Shown: positions 6,244 through 13,965, counted from the stretch's first letter. The stretch: DNA of 14,173 nucleotides from Thermoplasmata archaeon (GCA_021161135.1 JAGHBD010000030.1:1-14173), one strand, 5' to 3'. Numbers and translations are program-made. The notes: a model not told the origin generated them from the sequence alone.

Positions 6244-7796
6244 ATGTGGATTGGTTGCTTGAGCATTCGCCCGCATTGATAATTGTTCTGCCATTACTTG
6301 CTGCCTTCCTTACGCCAATTATAGACAAATTCAGCAAAAAAGCAAGAAATGCATTTGTCATAGCAGTTCTCATAATAGAGGAAATTCTTGTGATTTTCCT
6401 TGCGCATGATGTTTTCACCAATGGCATACACATCTATACAATGGGAGCAGCCAATCCAACAGAAACGGTTCCAGCGCAAGCAGCAGTGCCCATCCGTATT
6501 GTTCTCGAAGTGGATGGAATGAGCATATTTATGGCTTTGATAAGTGCAACAGTTAGCTTGGCGGCAGCAATATATTCATTAGCATACATTGAGGAGGAAA
6601 AGGGTAAAGGAAAGTTCTATACTTTGCTTCTTCTGGTGCTTGTAGGAATGCTTGGCATGGAACTTACAGGCGATATGTTCAACATGTTTGTTTTTCTGGA
6701 AGTTCTTTCAATTGCATGCGCCGCCCTGATAGCATATCGCAGCCATTTTGGTGATTCTGTTGAAGGCGCCTTCAAATTTTTGATTATATCAAGTATTGCT
6801 GCCCTGTTTGTTCTATTCGCTATCGCTCTATTATATGCACAATATGATTTGCTTAACATTGCCGCTCTGGCAAGTGCAATAAATTACACCCATTTAGATA
6901 AAATTGCTCTCGTGCTATTAATTGCTGCTTTTGCAATGAAATGCGGGGCAGTTCCAATGCATTTCTGGACTCCCGACGCCTATAGTGTTGCTCCATCATC
7001 AATAACAGCCATGCTCGTTGCCGCAAGCCAAGCGAGTTTGTATGCATTATTCAGAGTGTGCTTCACTTTGTATGGAGTAACTTTAAATCTGGCGACGATT
7101 GGAGCAGTGATAATAATATTTGGATTGCTCTCAATGTTTGTTGGAGTTACAATGGCAATTCCTCAAAAGGACATAAAAAGGCTGATGGCATATCATGCAA
7201 TAAGTCAAACAGGATATATGCTGCTCGGTGTGGGCGTTGGTTTATACCTCCTAACAAAACCGGAATTCAGCAGTTATGGCATAAAGGCAATGGAGGGAGG
7301 GATATTCCATATAATAAATCATGCAATGTATAAAGGATTGCTTTTCCTCACTGCAGGAGCAATATATTATCGCCTGAAAACAAGGAACTTGAATGAAATG
7401 GGTGGATTGGGACATTCCATGAAATACACATCTATATTCTTCATAATAGGCGCCCTTGCCATAGCTGGCATACCTCCTTTCAATGGTTTTGCATCAAAAT
7501 TGTTGATATATGAGGCAGCATATAAGGTGAGCCCGATTCTTTCCATAATAGCAATGCTTGTCTCCATTCTTACACTTGCATCTTTCGTTAAAGTATTCCA
7601 TTCAGCATTCATGGGGCCAAAAATACATGATGTTGAGGAAGTGCCGAAAAGCATGCTCGCTGGCATGGCTGTACTCACATTTGTCATAATCCTCTTCGGC
7701 CTTTTCCCAGGCTGGGTGGTGAGCAATATAGTTCATCCCGCCGCTCAGGCGCTGGCGGATCAGGCGGCTTATATTCAGGCGGTATTAGGTGGTTAA
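6240..7796 (+). CDS. mbhH: Mbh hydrogenase subunit H (MrpD / NuoM-like antiporter subunit)
   Basis: A 518-residue polytopic protein (about 14 helices) of the MrpD/NuoL-M-N antiporter family, the main ion-pumping subunit of the complex. Key features: the helix-5 glutamate in FVFLEVLSI (Glu154), a second nearby glutamate (Glu141), the lysine in FAMKCGAVPMHFWTPDAY (Lys234), and the NHAMYKGLLFL segment of the second half-channel. The family is known to use these charged residues for ion transfer. It lacks the long lateral amphipathic helix extension of NuoL, as expected for Mbh. The ATG at 6240 follows GGAGGTTGA. It is the longest gene of the operon. Confidence 0.93.
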   Translation: MNVDWLLEHSPALIIVLPLLAAFLTPIIDKFSKKARNAFVIAVLIIEEILVIFLAHDVFTNGIHIYTMGAANPTETVPAQAAVPIRIVLEVDGMSIFMALISATVSLAAAIYSLAYIEEEKGKGKFYTLLLLVLVGMLGMELTGDMFNMFVFLEVLSIACAALIAYRSHFGDSVEGAFKFLIISSIAALFVLFAIALLYAQYDLLNIAALASAINYTHLDKIALVLLIAAFAMKCGAVPMHFWTPDAYSVAPSSITAMLVAASQASLYALFRVCFTLYGVTLNLATIGAVIIIFGLLSMFVGVTMAIPQKDIKRLMAYHAISQTGYMLLGVGVGLYLLTKPEFSSYGIKAMEGGIFHIINHAMYKGLLFLTAGAIYYRLKTRNLNEMGGLGHSMKYTSIFFIIGALAIAGIPPFNGFASKLLIYEAAYKVSPILSIIAMLVSILTLASFVKVFHSAFMGPKIHDVEEVPKSMLAGMAVLTFVIILFGLFPGWVVSNIVHPAAQALADQAAYIQAVLGG

Positions 7797-7797
7797 A

Positions 7798-8133
7798 ATG
7801 TTGCGAACAACAGGAGGATATTGGGACCCGGTGCTCTGGATTATAGGCTTTATAGTTATAGCGATCATTGCTTACATAATCAGGGGATTCGGGAGAAAGG
7901 ATTACAAAGGAGGGGAGCAGCTCAAGCCATATTTGTCTGGCGTGGAGGAGCCGAGCAAGGAAGAAGTTCATATTAGGGCTGGAAACATATACTGGGGCTT
8001 TATGGAGGCATTGAAGGGATATTATGATGCAATGATGAAGATACATACAGGCATAATAAATGATTATATTGCATGGTTTGTTGGAATATCTGCACTTCTT
8101 TTCATTGCCGTATTCCTTGTGGAGGTGATATGA
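7798..8133 (+). CDS. mbhI: Mbh hydrogenase subunit I
   Basis: A 111-residue protein with an N-terminal helix (about 12-28), a polar middle segment with GEQLKPYLSG and GNIYWGFMEALKGYY, and a C-terminal helix (about 92-110). Composition, size and position between MrpD-like and NuoB-like genes match MbhI of P. furiosus, which joins the antiporter and hydrogenase modules in the membrane. Sequence conservation in this family is weak, so position is part of the argument. The ATG at 7798 is preferred to the GTG at 7789, with AGGTGG (7787-7792) 5 nt upstream. Confidence 0.82.
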   Translation: MLRTTGGYWDPVLWIIGFIVIAIIAYIIRGFGRKDYKGGEQLKPYLSGVEEPSKEEVHIRAGNIYWGFMEALKGYYDAMMKIHTGIINDYIAWFVGISALLFIAVFLVEVI

Positions 8134-8564
8134 TGATATCGAAAGCATTCAAAAGAGCATTATGGGTATTTCATGTGAATAGTGGCTCATGTAATGGTTG
8201 TGATATTGAAATAATCGCCGCTCTCACGCCGAGATATGATGCAGAAAGATTTGGAATAAAACTTGTTGGCTCCCCACGACATGCAGATGTAATTGCTTTT
8301 ACCGGCCCTGTTACATCAGATATGGCAGATAAGGTTAAGAGAATTTATGAGCAGACACCTGATCCAAAAGTTATTCTGGTTGTTGGTTCATGCGGGATAA
8401 GTGGCGGCGTTTTCCACGAATCATATCATCTTGAAGGGCCGATAGAAAGAATAATTCCAGATGCAAAATGTATTTATGTGCCCGGATGCCCGCCAAGACC
8501 GGAGGCAATAATATATGGTGTCGTTAAGGCATGGGAATTCCTTGAGGGGGTGGAGAAAAAATGA
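8133..8564 (+). CDS. mbhJ: Mbh hydrogenase subunit J ([NiFe] small subunit, NuoB-like)
   Basis: A 143-residue NuoB/hydrogenase small-subunit homologue that holds the [4Fe-4S] cluster nearest the active site and passes electrons to MbhL. The four ligands are visible: Cys20 and Cys23 in SGSCNGCDIE, Cys87 in VGSCGISGG and Cys119 in VPGCPPRPE. GGAGGTGAT at 8121-8129 is a perfect match to the 16S rRNA tail. The ATG at 8133 sits 3 nt behind it, whereas the ATG at 8130 directly abuts it, so 8133 is chosen. The A of this ATG is also the last base of the mbhI stop codon. Confidence 0.93.
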   Translation: MISKAFKRALWVFHVNSGSCNGCDIEIIAALTPRYDAERFGIKLVGSPRHADVIAFTGPVTSDMADKVKRIYEQTPDPKVILVVGSCGISGGVFHESYHLEGPIERIIPDAKCIYVPGCPPRPEAIIYGVVKAWEFLEGVEKK

Positions 8565-9085
8565 ATGCTGAAGAGATGATGCAGAAGTTTCAGGAAGCGG
8601 GCTATGAGGTATGGATCCAGGAGCGGGAGGCGGGAGTGAGGAAAAAGGTAAAGAAAAAGAGCCTGTGGATTAAGGTGGACAGGGAAAAGATAAGGGAAGC
8701 AGTGGAGAATTTAATGGAATGGGCAGAGGAGTATCCCCATTTCAGCATAATATCTGCCAGCGATGAAGGTGAGAATGTAGAGCTTAACTACCATTTTGCC
8801 CTTGGTTATGGAAAACAGCTTGAGGAATTTGCTGTAACCTTTAAAGTTTCCATACCCAAAAGCGATTTGGTGATAAAATCAATAACACCTCTTGTGCCAG
8901 CTGCAATATATTCGGAGAGGGAAATAAGAGAAATGATGGGCGTCGAAATAGATGAGTTGCCAGATAAAAGACACATGTTCCTGACAAAGGACTTTCCAGA
9001 TGGTGTTTATCCATGGAGGAGAGATGAAACGGCACCTAAGGAAACAAATAAATTGTATGAAACCTGGACGGAGGGAGGAAAATGA
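8561..9085 (+). CDS. mbhK: Mbh hydrogenase subunit K (NuoC-like, 30 kDa subunit family)
   Basis: A 174-residue soluble subunit of the NuoC / hydrogenase 30 kDa family, which supports the large subunit on the cytoplasmic side. The family signature lies in SEREIREMMGVEIDELPDKR (about residues 120-139), followed by the HMFLTKDFPDGVYPWRRDE stretch (140-158). The N-terminal part is highly charged (residues 20-50). The ATG at 8561 follows GGGGGTGGAG. The gene overlaps both neighbours by 4 nt. Confidence 0.9.
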   Translation: MNAEEMMQKFQEAGYEVWIQEREAGVRKKVKKKSLWIKVDREKIREAVENLMEWAEEYPHFSIISASDEGENVELNYHFALGYGKQLEEFAVTFKVSIPKSDLVIKSITPLVPAAIYSEREIREMMGVEIDELPDKRHMFLTKDFPDGVYPWRRDETAPKETNKLYETWTEGGK

Positions 9086-10296
9086 AATATGAAATTCCTG
9101 TCGGTCCAATACATCCTGCACTGAAAGAGCCAATAATGATAAAATGCACAATTGAAGGAGAGCGCATTGTGGATGTGGATGTAATAGCGAGCCAGAATCA
9201 TAGGGGCGTGGAATGGATAGGCATGAACAGGAATAACCCTGTGCAAAGCATTTATTTGGCTGAGAGAATTTGCGGAATCTGCAATTTCTGTCACCCTGCC
9301 TGCTTGGTTATGGCTGTTGAGGAGATAGCGGGCATAGAGGTGCCAGAGAGGGCGGAATATATTAGGGTTATACAGAGCGAGCTTGAGAGGATACACAGCC
9401 ACCTGCTCTGGGCAGGCGTCGCCGCTCATGAGCTGGGTTTTGATTCATTACTCCACTATGTATGGGCTGTCAGGGAAAAGGTTATGGATATACTTGAGCT
9501 CATTAATGGTAATAGGGTTACGAAGGCAATAATGATGTATGGAGGGGTGAGGAGAGATATAAAGGAGGAGCATATTCCAAAAATAAGGGAAATGCTTGAT
9601 TATTATAAACAGGCATTCAATAAGCTGGCAAAACTTTTCCTTGAGGACAAAACAATAAAAATGAGGACGAGGGAAATTGGCATACTCCCATATGAGGAGG
9701 CAATAAAACTCGCTGCAGTTGGGCCAACTACGAGGGCAAGCGGTGTTAAGAAAGATGTGCGCCAGGATATGCCCTATTTTGCCTATCCAGATTTTGATGT
9801 TAAAGCGATAACTCCGGATATTCTAACTGGTGAGACGATAGGAGATACATACGACAGGATAGTTGTTCGATTACTCGAAGTAAAGCAATCCATAGAAATA
9901 ATTGAACAGGCTCTCGATAATATGCCATCGGGAGAAATCCTTGCTGAGCCAAAAATAATAAAGCTCATAAATCAAATCAAAAAAGCAGAGGGGGAGGCAA
10001 TAGGAAGGCATGAGGCACCACGAGGAGAGGATATTCATTATGTTAAATTGAAGGCTGGTTTTGAGTATCTCTATGCATGGAAGGTTAGGGCTCCCACATA
10101 CATTAACATTCTTTCATGGCGCACAATGCTCATGGACATGCAGATTGCGGATATACCGATAGTTGCTGCCTCAATCGATCCATGCTTGTCATGTACAAAT
10201 AGAGTGACGATAGTGAGAGATGGAAAAGAAGAGATTCTGACAGCAGATGATTTACATCGTTTATCTGTTCAAAAGACAAGGAGGTTGTTGAGATGA
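9082..10296 (+). CDS. mbhL: Mbh hydrogenase subunit L ([NiFe] large, catalytic subunit, NuoD-like)
   Basis: The 404-residue catalytic subunit that reduces protons to H2. Both metal-binding pairs are present: Cys64/Cys67 in ERICGICNFCH and Cys368/Cys371 in DPCLSCTNR. All four Ni-Fe ligands are therefore kept, unlike complex I NuoD, so this should be a true group 4 hydrogenase. GPIHPALKEP near the N-terminus is typical of the family. Two extra cysteines, 70 and 74, sit in the first motif. Thirty residues follow Arg374 of the second motif; in related hydrogenases such an extension is removed by a protease after nickel insertion, but no such protease or hyp gene is nearby. The ATG at 9082 follows GGAGGGAGGA. 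Confidence 0.94.
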   Translation: MKYEIPVGPIHPALKEPIMIKCTIEGERIVDVDVIASQNHRGVEWIGMNRNNPVQSIYLAERICGICNFCHPACLVMAVEEIAGIEVPERAEYIRVIQSELERIHSHLLWAGVAAHELGFDSLLHYVWAVREKVMDILELINGNRVTKAIMMYGGVRRDIKEEHIPKIREMLDYYKQAFNKLAKLFLEDKTIKMRTREIGILPYEEAIKLAAVGPTTRASGVKKDVRQDMPYFAYPDFDVKAITPDILTGETIGDTYDRIVVRLLEVKQSIEIIEQALDNMPSGEILAEPKIIKLINQIKKAEGEAIGRHEAPRGEDIHYVKLKAGFEYLYAWKVRAPTYINILSWRTMLMDMQIADIPIVAASIDPCLSCTNRVTIVRDGKEEILTADDLHRLSVQKTRRLLR

Positions 10297-11312
10297 TTGG
10301 TGAGTTGCTATTTAAAACAGTTGTGGGAAGCATTTTGATTTCCATATTTGCTATAGTCTTTGGACTACTTTTCAAAGGTATAGACCGTAAGCTCGTTGCA
10401 AGAATGCAAGGCAGAGTGGGGCCACCTATAAGGCAGCCATTTTTAGATGCAATAAAGCTGATGAATAAGGAAACGATTGTGCCAGAAAATGCAGTTAAAT
10501 GGATGTATAATGCCTCGCCTATAATATGCCTGGCTGCATCAATAATCCTCCTTCTCTATATTCCAATAGCTGGTTTTGAACCACTCCTACATCAGCATGG
10601 AGACGTTATTCTCGTAATCTACATTTTCATAATCCCAGCTCTTGCAATGGTGGCGGGCGGCTTCGCATCTGGCTCGCCATTCGCAAGCGTGGGGGCGCAG
10701 AGGGAAATGGTTACGATGGCATCATATGAGTTCCCGCTGGCTGTTGTCATCATTGCAATTGCATGGAAATTGAATGAGGCTGTAGGAGGAGATGTATTCA
10801 GTTTGCATTTCATAGCCCAAAATCCAATATGGCAGCATGTGGGACTGCTTGGTTTGATAGGAGCAATTATTCTCCTTTTAGCCCTTGTAATAGTCACGCC
10901 AGGCGAGCTTGCGAAAATACCATTTGATGTTGCAGAAGCAGAAACGGAGATAGCTCATGGATTGCTTGCAGAGTATACAGGCAGAAATTTAGCTCTCTTT
11001 TATATTGCCGACGGCGTCCGTCTTTTTGCTATGGCATCACTTATAATAGCCCTATTTTTCCCTTACAACATTTCTCCATTGATTGAAGAATATGTAAATC
11101 TTGGTGATTTTGCTTTCATTGCTGATTTCCTCTTCTTCCTGCTAAAAGTATTCATAGTGATGCTATTTTCTGTCACGCTTGTAAGGGCTGGAATGGCACG
11201 ATTGCGAATTACGCAGGTTGTTACGAGCTATTGGATTACAACGACACTCATCGCCTTATTTGGCCTCGTATTGCTAATGTGGGATGGACAGTTTAATGTG
11301 GGGTGGTGGTAA
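10293..11312 (+). CDS. mbhM: Mbh hydrogenase subunit M (NuoH-like membrane anchor)
   Basis: A 339-residue NuoH/complex I subunit 1 homologue with about eight helices that anchors the hydrogenase module to the membrane. Recognisable motifs include RMQGRVGPPIRQP (38-50), GAQREMVTMASYEFPL (133-148) and the charged loop IPFDVAEAETEIAHGLLAEY (about 208-227), which forms the coupling region next to the NuoD-like subunit. The ATG at 10293 follows AAGGAGGTTG and overlaps the mbhL stop by 4 nt. The last base of its TAA is the first base of the mbhN ATG. Confidence 0.94.
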   Translation: MIGELLFKTVVGSILISIFAIVFGLLFKGIDRKLVARMQGRVGPPIRQPFLDAIKLMNKETIVPENAVKWMYNASPIICLAASIILLLYIPIAGFEPLLHQHGDVILVIYIFIIPALAMVAGGFASGSPFASVGAQREMVTMASYEFPLAVVIIAIAWKLNEAVGGDVFSLHFIAQNPIWQHVGLLGLIGAIILLLALVIVTPGELAKIPFDVAEAETEIAHGLLAEYTGRNLALFYIADGVRLFAMASLIIALFFPYNISPLIEEYVNLGDFAFIADFLFFLLKVFIVMLFSVTLVRAGMARLRITQVVTSYWITTTLIALFGLVLLMWDGQFNVGWW

Positions 11313-11587
11313 TGTTTCCAATGTTGGGGCAATTGTTGAAACAGATGGTAAGCAAGCCATGGACAAATTTATTCCCTGCTAAATATGCGCCTAAAAGCAT
11401 AAAGAAATATTTGAAGGATGTTCAGGAAGGAAAGGTAAAAATGAATCCTCCTGTGGAGCCTCCAGAATGGTTTAGAGGAAAAATAATCTATGAAAGGGAA
11501 AAATGTATTGGATGCAGAAGCTGCATCAAAGTTTGTCCAGCAAAGGCTATAGAGTTCAAGGAGGAGGAGAAGAAAATCAGAATTTAA
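11312..11587 (+). CDS. mbhN: Mbh hydrogenase subunit N, first half (NuoI-like), ended by an in-frame TAA
   Basis: The NuoI-like ferredoxin subunit carries two [4Fe-4S] clusters that take electrons from reduced ferredoxin into the complex. This frame encodes 91 residues, with the first cluster motif C-x2-C-x2-C-x3-CP at Cys65, 68, 71 and 75 (CIGCRSCIKVCP). It then meets TAA at 11585-11587. Without the stop the frame would run to 132 residues and include the second motif, a normal MbhN length. The TAA sits in the short strand before the second motif, where a residue is expected. The ATG at 11312 overlaps the mbhM stop by one base, with GGTGGTGG just upstream. Either the gene is broken, the base is a sequence error, or the stop is bypassed. 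Confidence 0.85.
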   Translation: MFPMLGQLLKQMVSKPWTNLFPAKYAPKSIKKYLKDVQEGKVKMNPPVEPPEWFRGKIIYEREKCIGCRSCIKVCPAKAIEFKEEEKKIRI

Positions 11588-11710
11588 GTGGGAAGATGCA
11601 TTTTCTGCAGCCAGTGCAATGATGTCTGCCCTGTAAATTGCCTCCATATGAGCCACGAATTTCTACTCGCAAGCGATAACAAACTGGATGAAAACCTCAT
11701 AATTGAGTAG
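11588..11710 (+). pseudogene. mbhN: Second half of mbhN, separated by the in-frame stop
   Basis: In the same frame directly after the TAA, codons from GTG (11588) to TAG (11708-11710) give 40 residues that start VGRCIFCSQCNDVCPVNC. This contains the second ferredoxin motif (C-x2-C-x2-C-x3-CP) expected in MbhN. The sequence is intact and shows no other lesion. The GTG adjoining the stop could serve for reinitiation, and AAGGAGGAGGAG lies about 18 nt upstream, which is too far for ordinary use. I list it as the remainder of one gene rather than an independent protein. Confidence 0.75.
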
Positions 11711-11835
11711 AGTCATTATTTGTAATTTACATATAATGCAAATGTAGTTTATACATGATTATAGATGCCCTGCAGGACTCATTTAAAAAGTAAAAGTTAA
11801 AAATTGTTAAATGATATTGCACTGGAGGTGGTGAG
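11711..11835 (+). promoter_or_regulatory. Promoter and ribosome binding site of the subtilisin-like protease
   Basis: This 125-bp AT-rich gap offers two TATA-like elements, GTTTATAC (11747-11754) and ATTTAAAAAG (11781-11790). The second would place transcription start near 11811. GGAGGTGGTGAG (11824-11835) is a strong ribosome binding site, so this gene probably has a leader, unlike the mbh operon. An 8-bp palindrome, CCTGCAGG, lies between the two TATA candidates and has no evident meaning. Confidence 0.5.
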
Positions 11836-11850
11836 ATAACTAAAAAGATA

Positions 11851-13965
11851 TTGGTGGTGGTTTTGGGCTGTGTGTTAGTGATGCCAATTTTTTCTGCCGC
11901 ATGGACAGAAAAAACGAAGTTGCTTGAAGGAGGAAGTGCATGGACAACAAAAAAGGGCTATGTGAATGAAATCATTGTGAAGTTCAAGGATGGCGTGCTG
12001 CCAGAGGAAGCAGCAAAAATTGCGAAGCAGTGTGGAGGAAAATTAAAACACATGTGGAAGCCAGGCATGGAAAGAATAAAAATAACGGGCAATATGGAAA
12101 AAGCATTGAGGATATTAAAAAATAATCCTCTCGTCGAATATGCTGAGCCAAATTATATAGCCCATGCCTTCATGGTGCCAAACGACCCATACTACAGCTA
12201 TCAGTGGCATTTCCATAGCAGCGATGAAGGCGGCATAGATATGGAACCGGCATGGGATTTGGCAACGGGAAGCGATGTTATTGTGGCTGTTATAGACACA
12301 GGAATAAGAGTTGGAAGTGATTTGGCAAATACCTGCTTTGTCTCTGGCTATGATTTCGTTAATGATGATACTGATCCAGTGGATGACAATGGTCACGGCA
12401 CCCATGTTGCTGGAACAATAGCACAGAGCACAAACAATAATGAGGGTGTGGCAGGCGTTGCCTTCAACGCATGCCTGATGCCTGTTAAAGTGCTTGATTA
12501 CAGAGGATATGGGACATATGCAGACATAGTTGATGGAATTTATTATGCTGTTGATCACGGAGCGAATATAATAAGTATGAGCTTGGGAGGAAGGTCCGGC
12601 TCTGACGCATTAGAAGATGCAGTTGCATATGCATATAATAATGGTGTTACAGTTATAGCTGCAGCAGGTAACGATGGCGCGAATGCAATTTCATATCCTG
12701 CTGCCTACGATGCCTATGTTATAGCAGTTGGAGCTACACAATATGATAAGCAGCGTGCCCCATATTCAAATTATGGCTCAAGTCTTGATGTTGTTGCTCC
12801 TGGTGGAAATCTTGATTTGGATCAAAATGGCGATGGTTATGGGGATGGAATACTGCAGCAGACATTCGAGGTAACATGGTGGGGAAGCATTCAGTGGGGC
12901 TATTACTTCTATGAAGGAACTTCAATGGCTACGCCTCATGTTAGCGGAACAGCGGCTCTCCTGTATTCAGTTGGCGTTACTTCTCCAGATGATATAAGAA
13001 ATATATTGCAAAGCACAGCCATTGATTTGGGCGATCCTGGCTGGGATCAATATTATGGCTGGGGTTTGATAAATGCGTATGCAGCTCTGCAGGAAGCACT
13101 TGGAGGAGGCGGGGGAGAGAACCAGCCGCCTGTGGCGGATGCTGGTGGAGATAAAACTGGAGATGAGGGAGAGGAAATAACATTTGATGCATCCAACAGC
13201 TATGATCCAGATGGAACAATCGTAAGTTATACTTGGGATTTCGGAGATGGAACAACAGCAACTGGCAAAGTTGTTACGCATGCCTATGCTGATAATGGTG
13301 TTTATACAGTTACACTTACAGTAAAAGATAATGATGGAGCAACAGATACAGATACCATAACGGCAACAATAAATAATGTACCTCCAACAGCAGATGCAGG
13401 CGGCCCATATTCTGGCTATGTGGGTCAGGAAATAACATTCACTGGCTCAGCAAGTGATCCAGGTACAGCGGACACGCTTACATACACTTGGGATTTCGGA
13501 GACGGAACAACAGCAACTGGTCAGACAGTTACACATACATATTCTGCTCCTGGCAACTATACTGTTACGCTAACTGTTGAAGATGATGACGGAGGCGTCG
13601 GCACAGACACAACTACAGCAACCATAACAGAGGCACCGGCTCAGCCAACAATGCATGTGGAAAGTATAGATATGGGAACGCAATATGGATGGTGGGGTCT
13701 CATTGTGAGGGCTTATGCAACAGTAACAATATATGATGCCGATGGCAACCCTGTGGAAGGAGCAACAGTATCGGGACACTGGAGCGGATTGACAAGCGAC
13801 ACTGATTCAGGAACAACAGATGCAGATGGAAAAGTAACTTTGTACTCGAACTGGATATGGACCACAAGTGGAACATTTACCTTTACGGTGGATAACGTAG
13901 AAAAGAGTGGATGGATTTATGATTCGGCAGCAAACAAGGAAACGAGCGATAGCATCTCTATCTAA
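11851..13965 (+). CDS. Secreted subtilisin-like (S8) protease with two PKD domains
   Basis: An extracellular serine protease. From the TTG at 11851 (704 residues): signal-peptide core about 1-17, I9 inhibitor propeptide about 36-106, and an S8 catalytic domain about 120-415 with Asp149 (AVIDTG), His182 (NGHGTHVAGT), oxyanion Asn274 (AAGNDG) and Ser358 (GTSMATPH). A probable Ca2+ loop, DLDQNGDGYGDG, lies near 322-333. Two PKD domains follow (about 424-508 and 510-594), then a C-terminal Ig-like or carboxypeptidase-regulatory-like domain (about 600-704) with YDADGNPVEGATV. There is no C-terminal membrane anchor. TTG is the first standard start, but it lies 20 nt behind the ribosome binding site. 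An ATA at 11836 is correctly spaced and would add the basic residues TKKI needed by the signal peptide. The protease probably digests proteins for peptide fermentation. Confidence 0.92.
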   Translation: MVVVLGCVLVMPIFSAAWTEKTKLLEGGSAWTTKKGYVNEIIVKFKDGVLPEEAAKIAKQCGGKLKHMWKPGMERIKITGNMEKALRILKNNPLVEYAEPNYIAHAFMVPNDPYYSYQWHFHSSDEGGIDMEPAWDLATGSDVIVAVIDTGIRVGSDLANTCFVSGYDFVNDDTDPVDDNGHGTHVAGTIAQSTNNNEGVAGVAFNACLMPVKVLDYRGYGTYADIVDGIYYAVDHGANIISMSLGGRSGSDALEDAVAYAYNNGVTVIAAAGNDGANAISYPAAYDAYVIAVGATQYDKQRAPYSNYGSSLDVVAPGGNLDLDQNGDGYGDGILQQTFEVTWWGSIQWGYYFYEGTSMATPHVSGTAALLYSVGVTSPDDIRNILQSTAIDLGDPGWDQYYGWGLINAYAALQEALGGGGGENQPPVADAGGDKTGDEGEEITFDASNSYDPDGTIVSYTWDFGDGTTATGKVVTHAYADNGVYTVTLTVKDNDGATDTDTITATINNVPPTADAGGPYSGYVGQEITFTGSASDPGTADTLTYTWDFGDGTTATGQTVTHTYSAPGNYTVTLTVEDDDGGVGTDTTTATITEAPAQPTMHVESIDMGTQYGWWGLIVRAYATVTIYDADGNPVEGATVSGHWSGLTSDTDSGTTDADGKVTLYSNWIWTTSGTFTFTVDNVEKSGWIYDSAANKETSDSISI
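13231..13520 (+). repeat. 35-bp direct repeat within the two PKD domains
   Basis: Bases 13231-13265 and 13486-13520 are identical over 35 nt except for one T/C difference. They start ACTTGGGATTTCGGAGA and encode TWDFGDGTTATG in both PKD domains. The offset of 255 nt equals 85 codons, one PKD unit. Flanking DNA is more diverged, so this segment has either been homogenised or kept by strong constraint on the conserved WDFGDGT motif. It offers a site for domain loss or gain by recombination. Confidence 0.8.

Noticed and set aside
7058..7333. 91-codon frame inside mbhH in another phase
   Set aside because: It is fully contained in the antiporter gene, has no family features and is rich in residues atypical for the neighbourhood.
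11585..11587. Pyrrolysine or selenocysteine recoding of the mbhN stop
   Set aside because: Pyrrolysine uses TAG and selenocysteine uses TGA; the codon here is TAA, which has no known recoding in archaea.
3789..11710. Operon as Mbx/MBS sulfane sulfur reductase, complex I or a stand-alone Mrp antiporter
   Set aside because: The gene order is that of Mbh (I-J-K-L-M-N), and MbhL keeps both CxxC pairs that bind Ni-Fe. A stand-alone Mrp would have a large MrpA and no hydrogenase subunits.
11769..11776. CCTGCAGG palindrome before the protease gene
   Set aside because: An isolated 8-bp palindrome is expected by chance at this scale, and nothing around it suggests a binding site.
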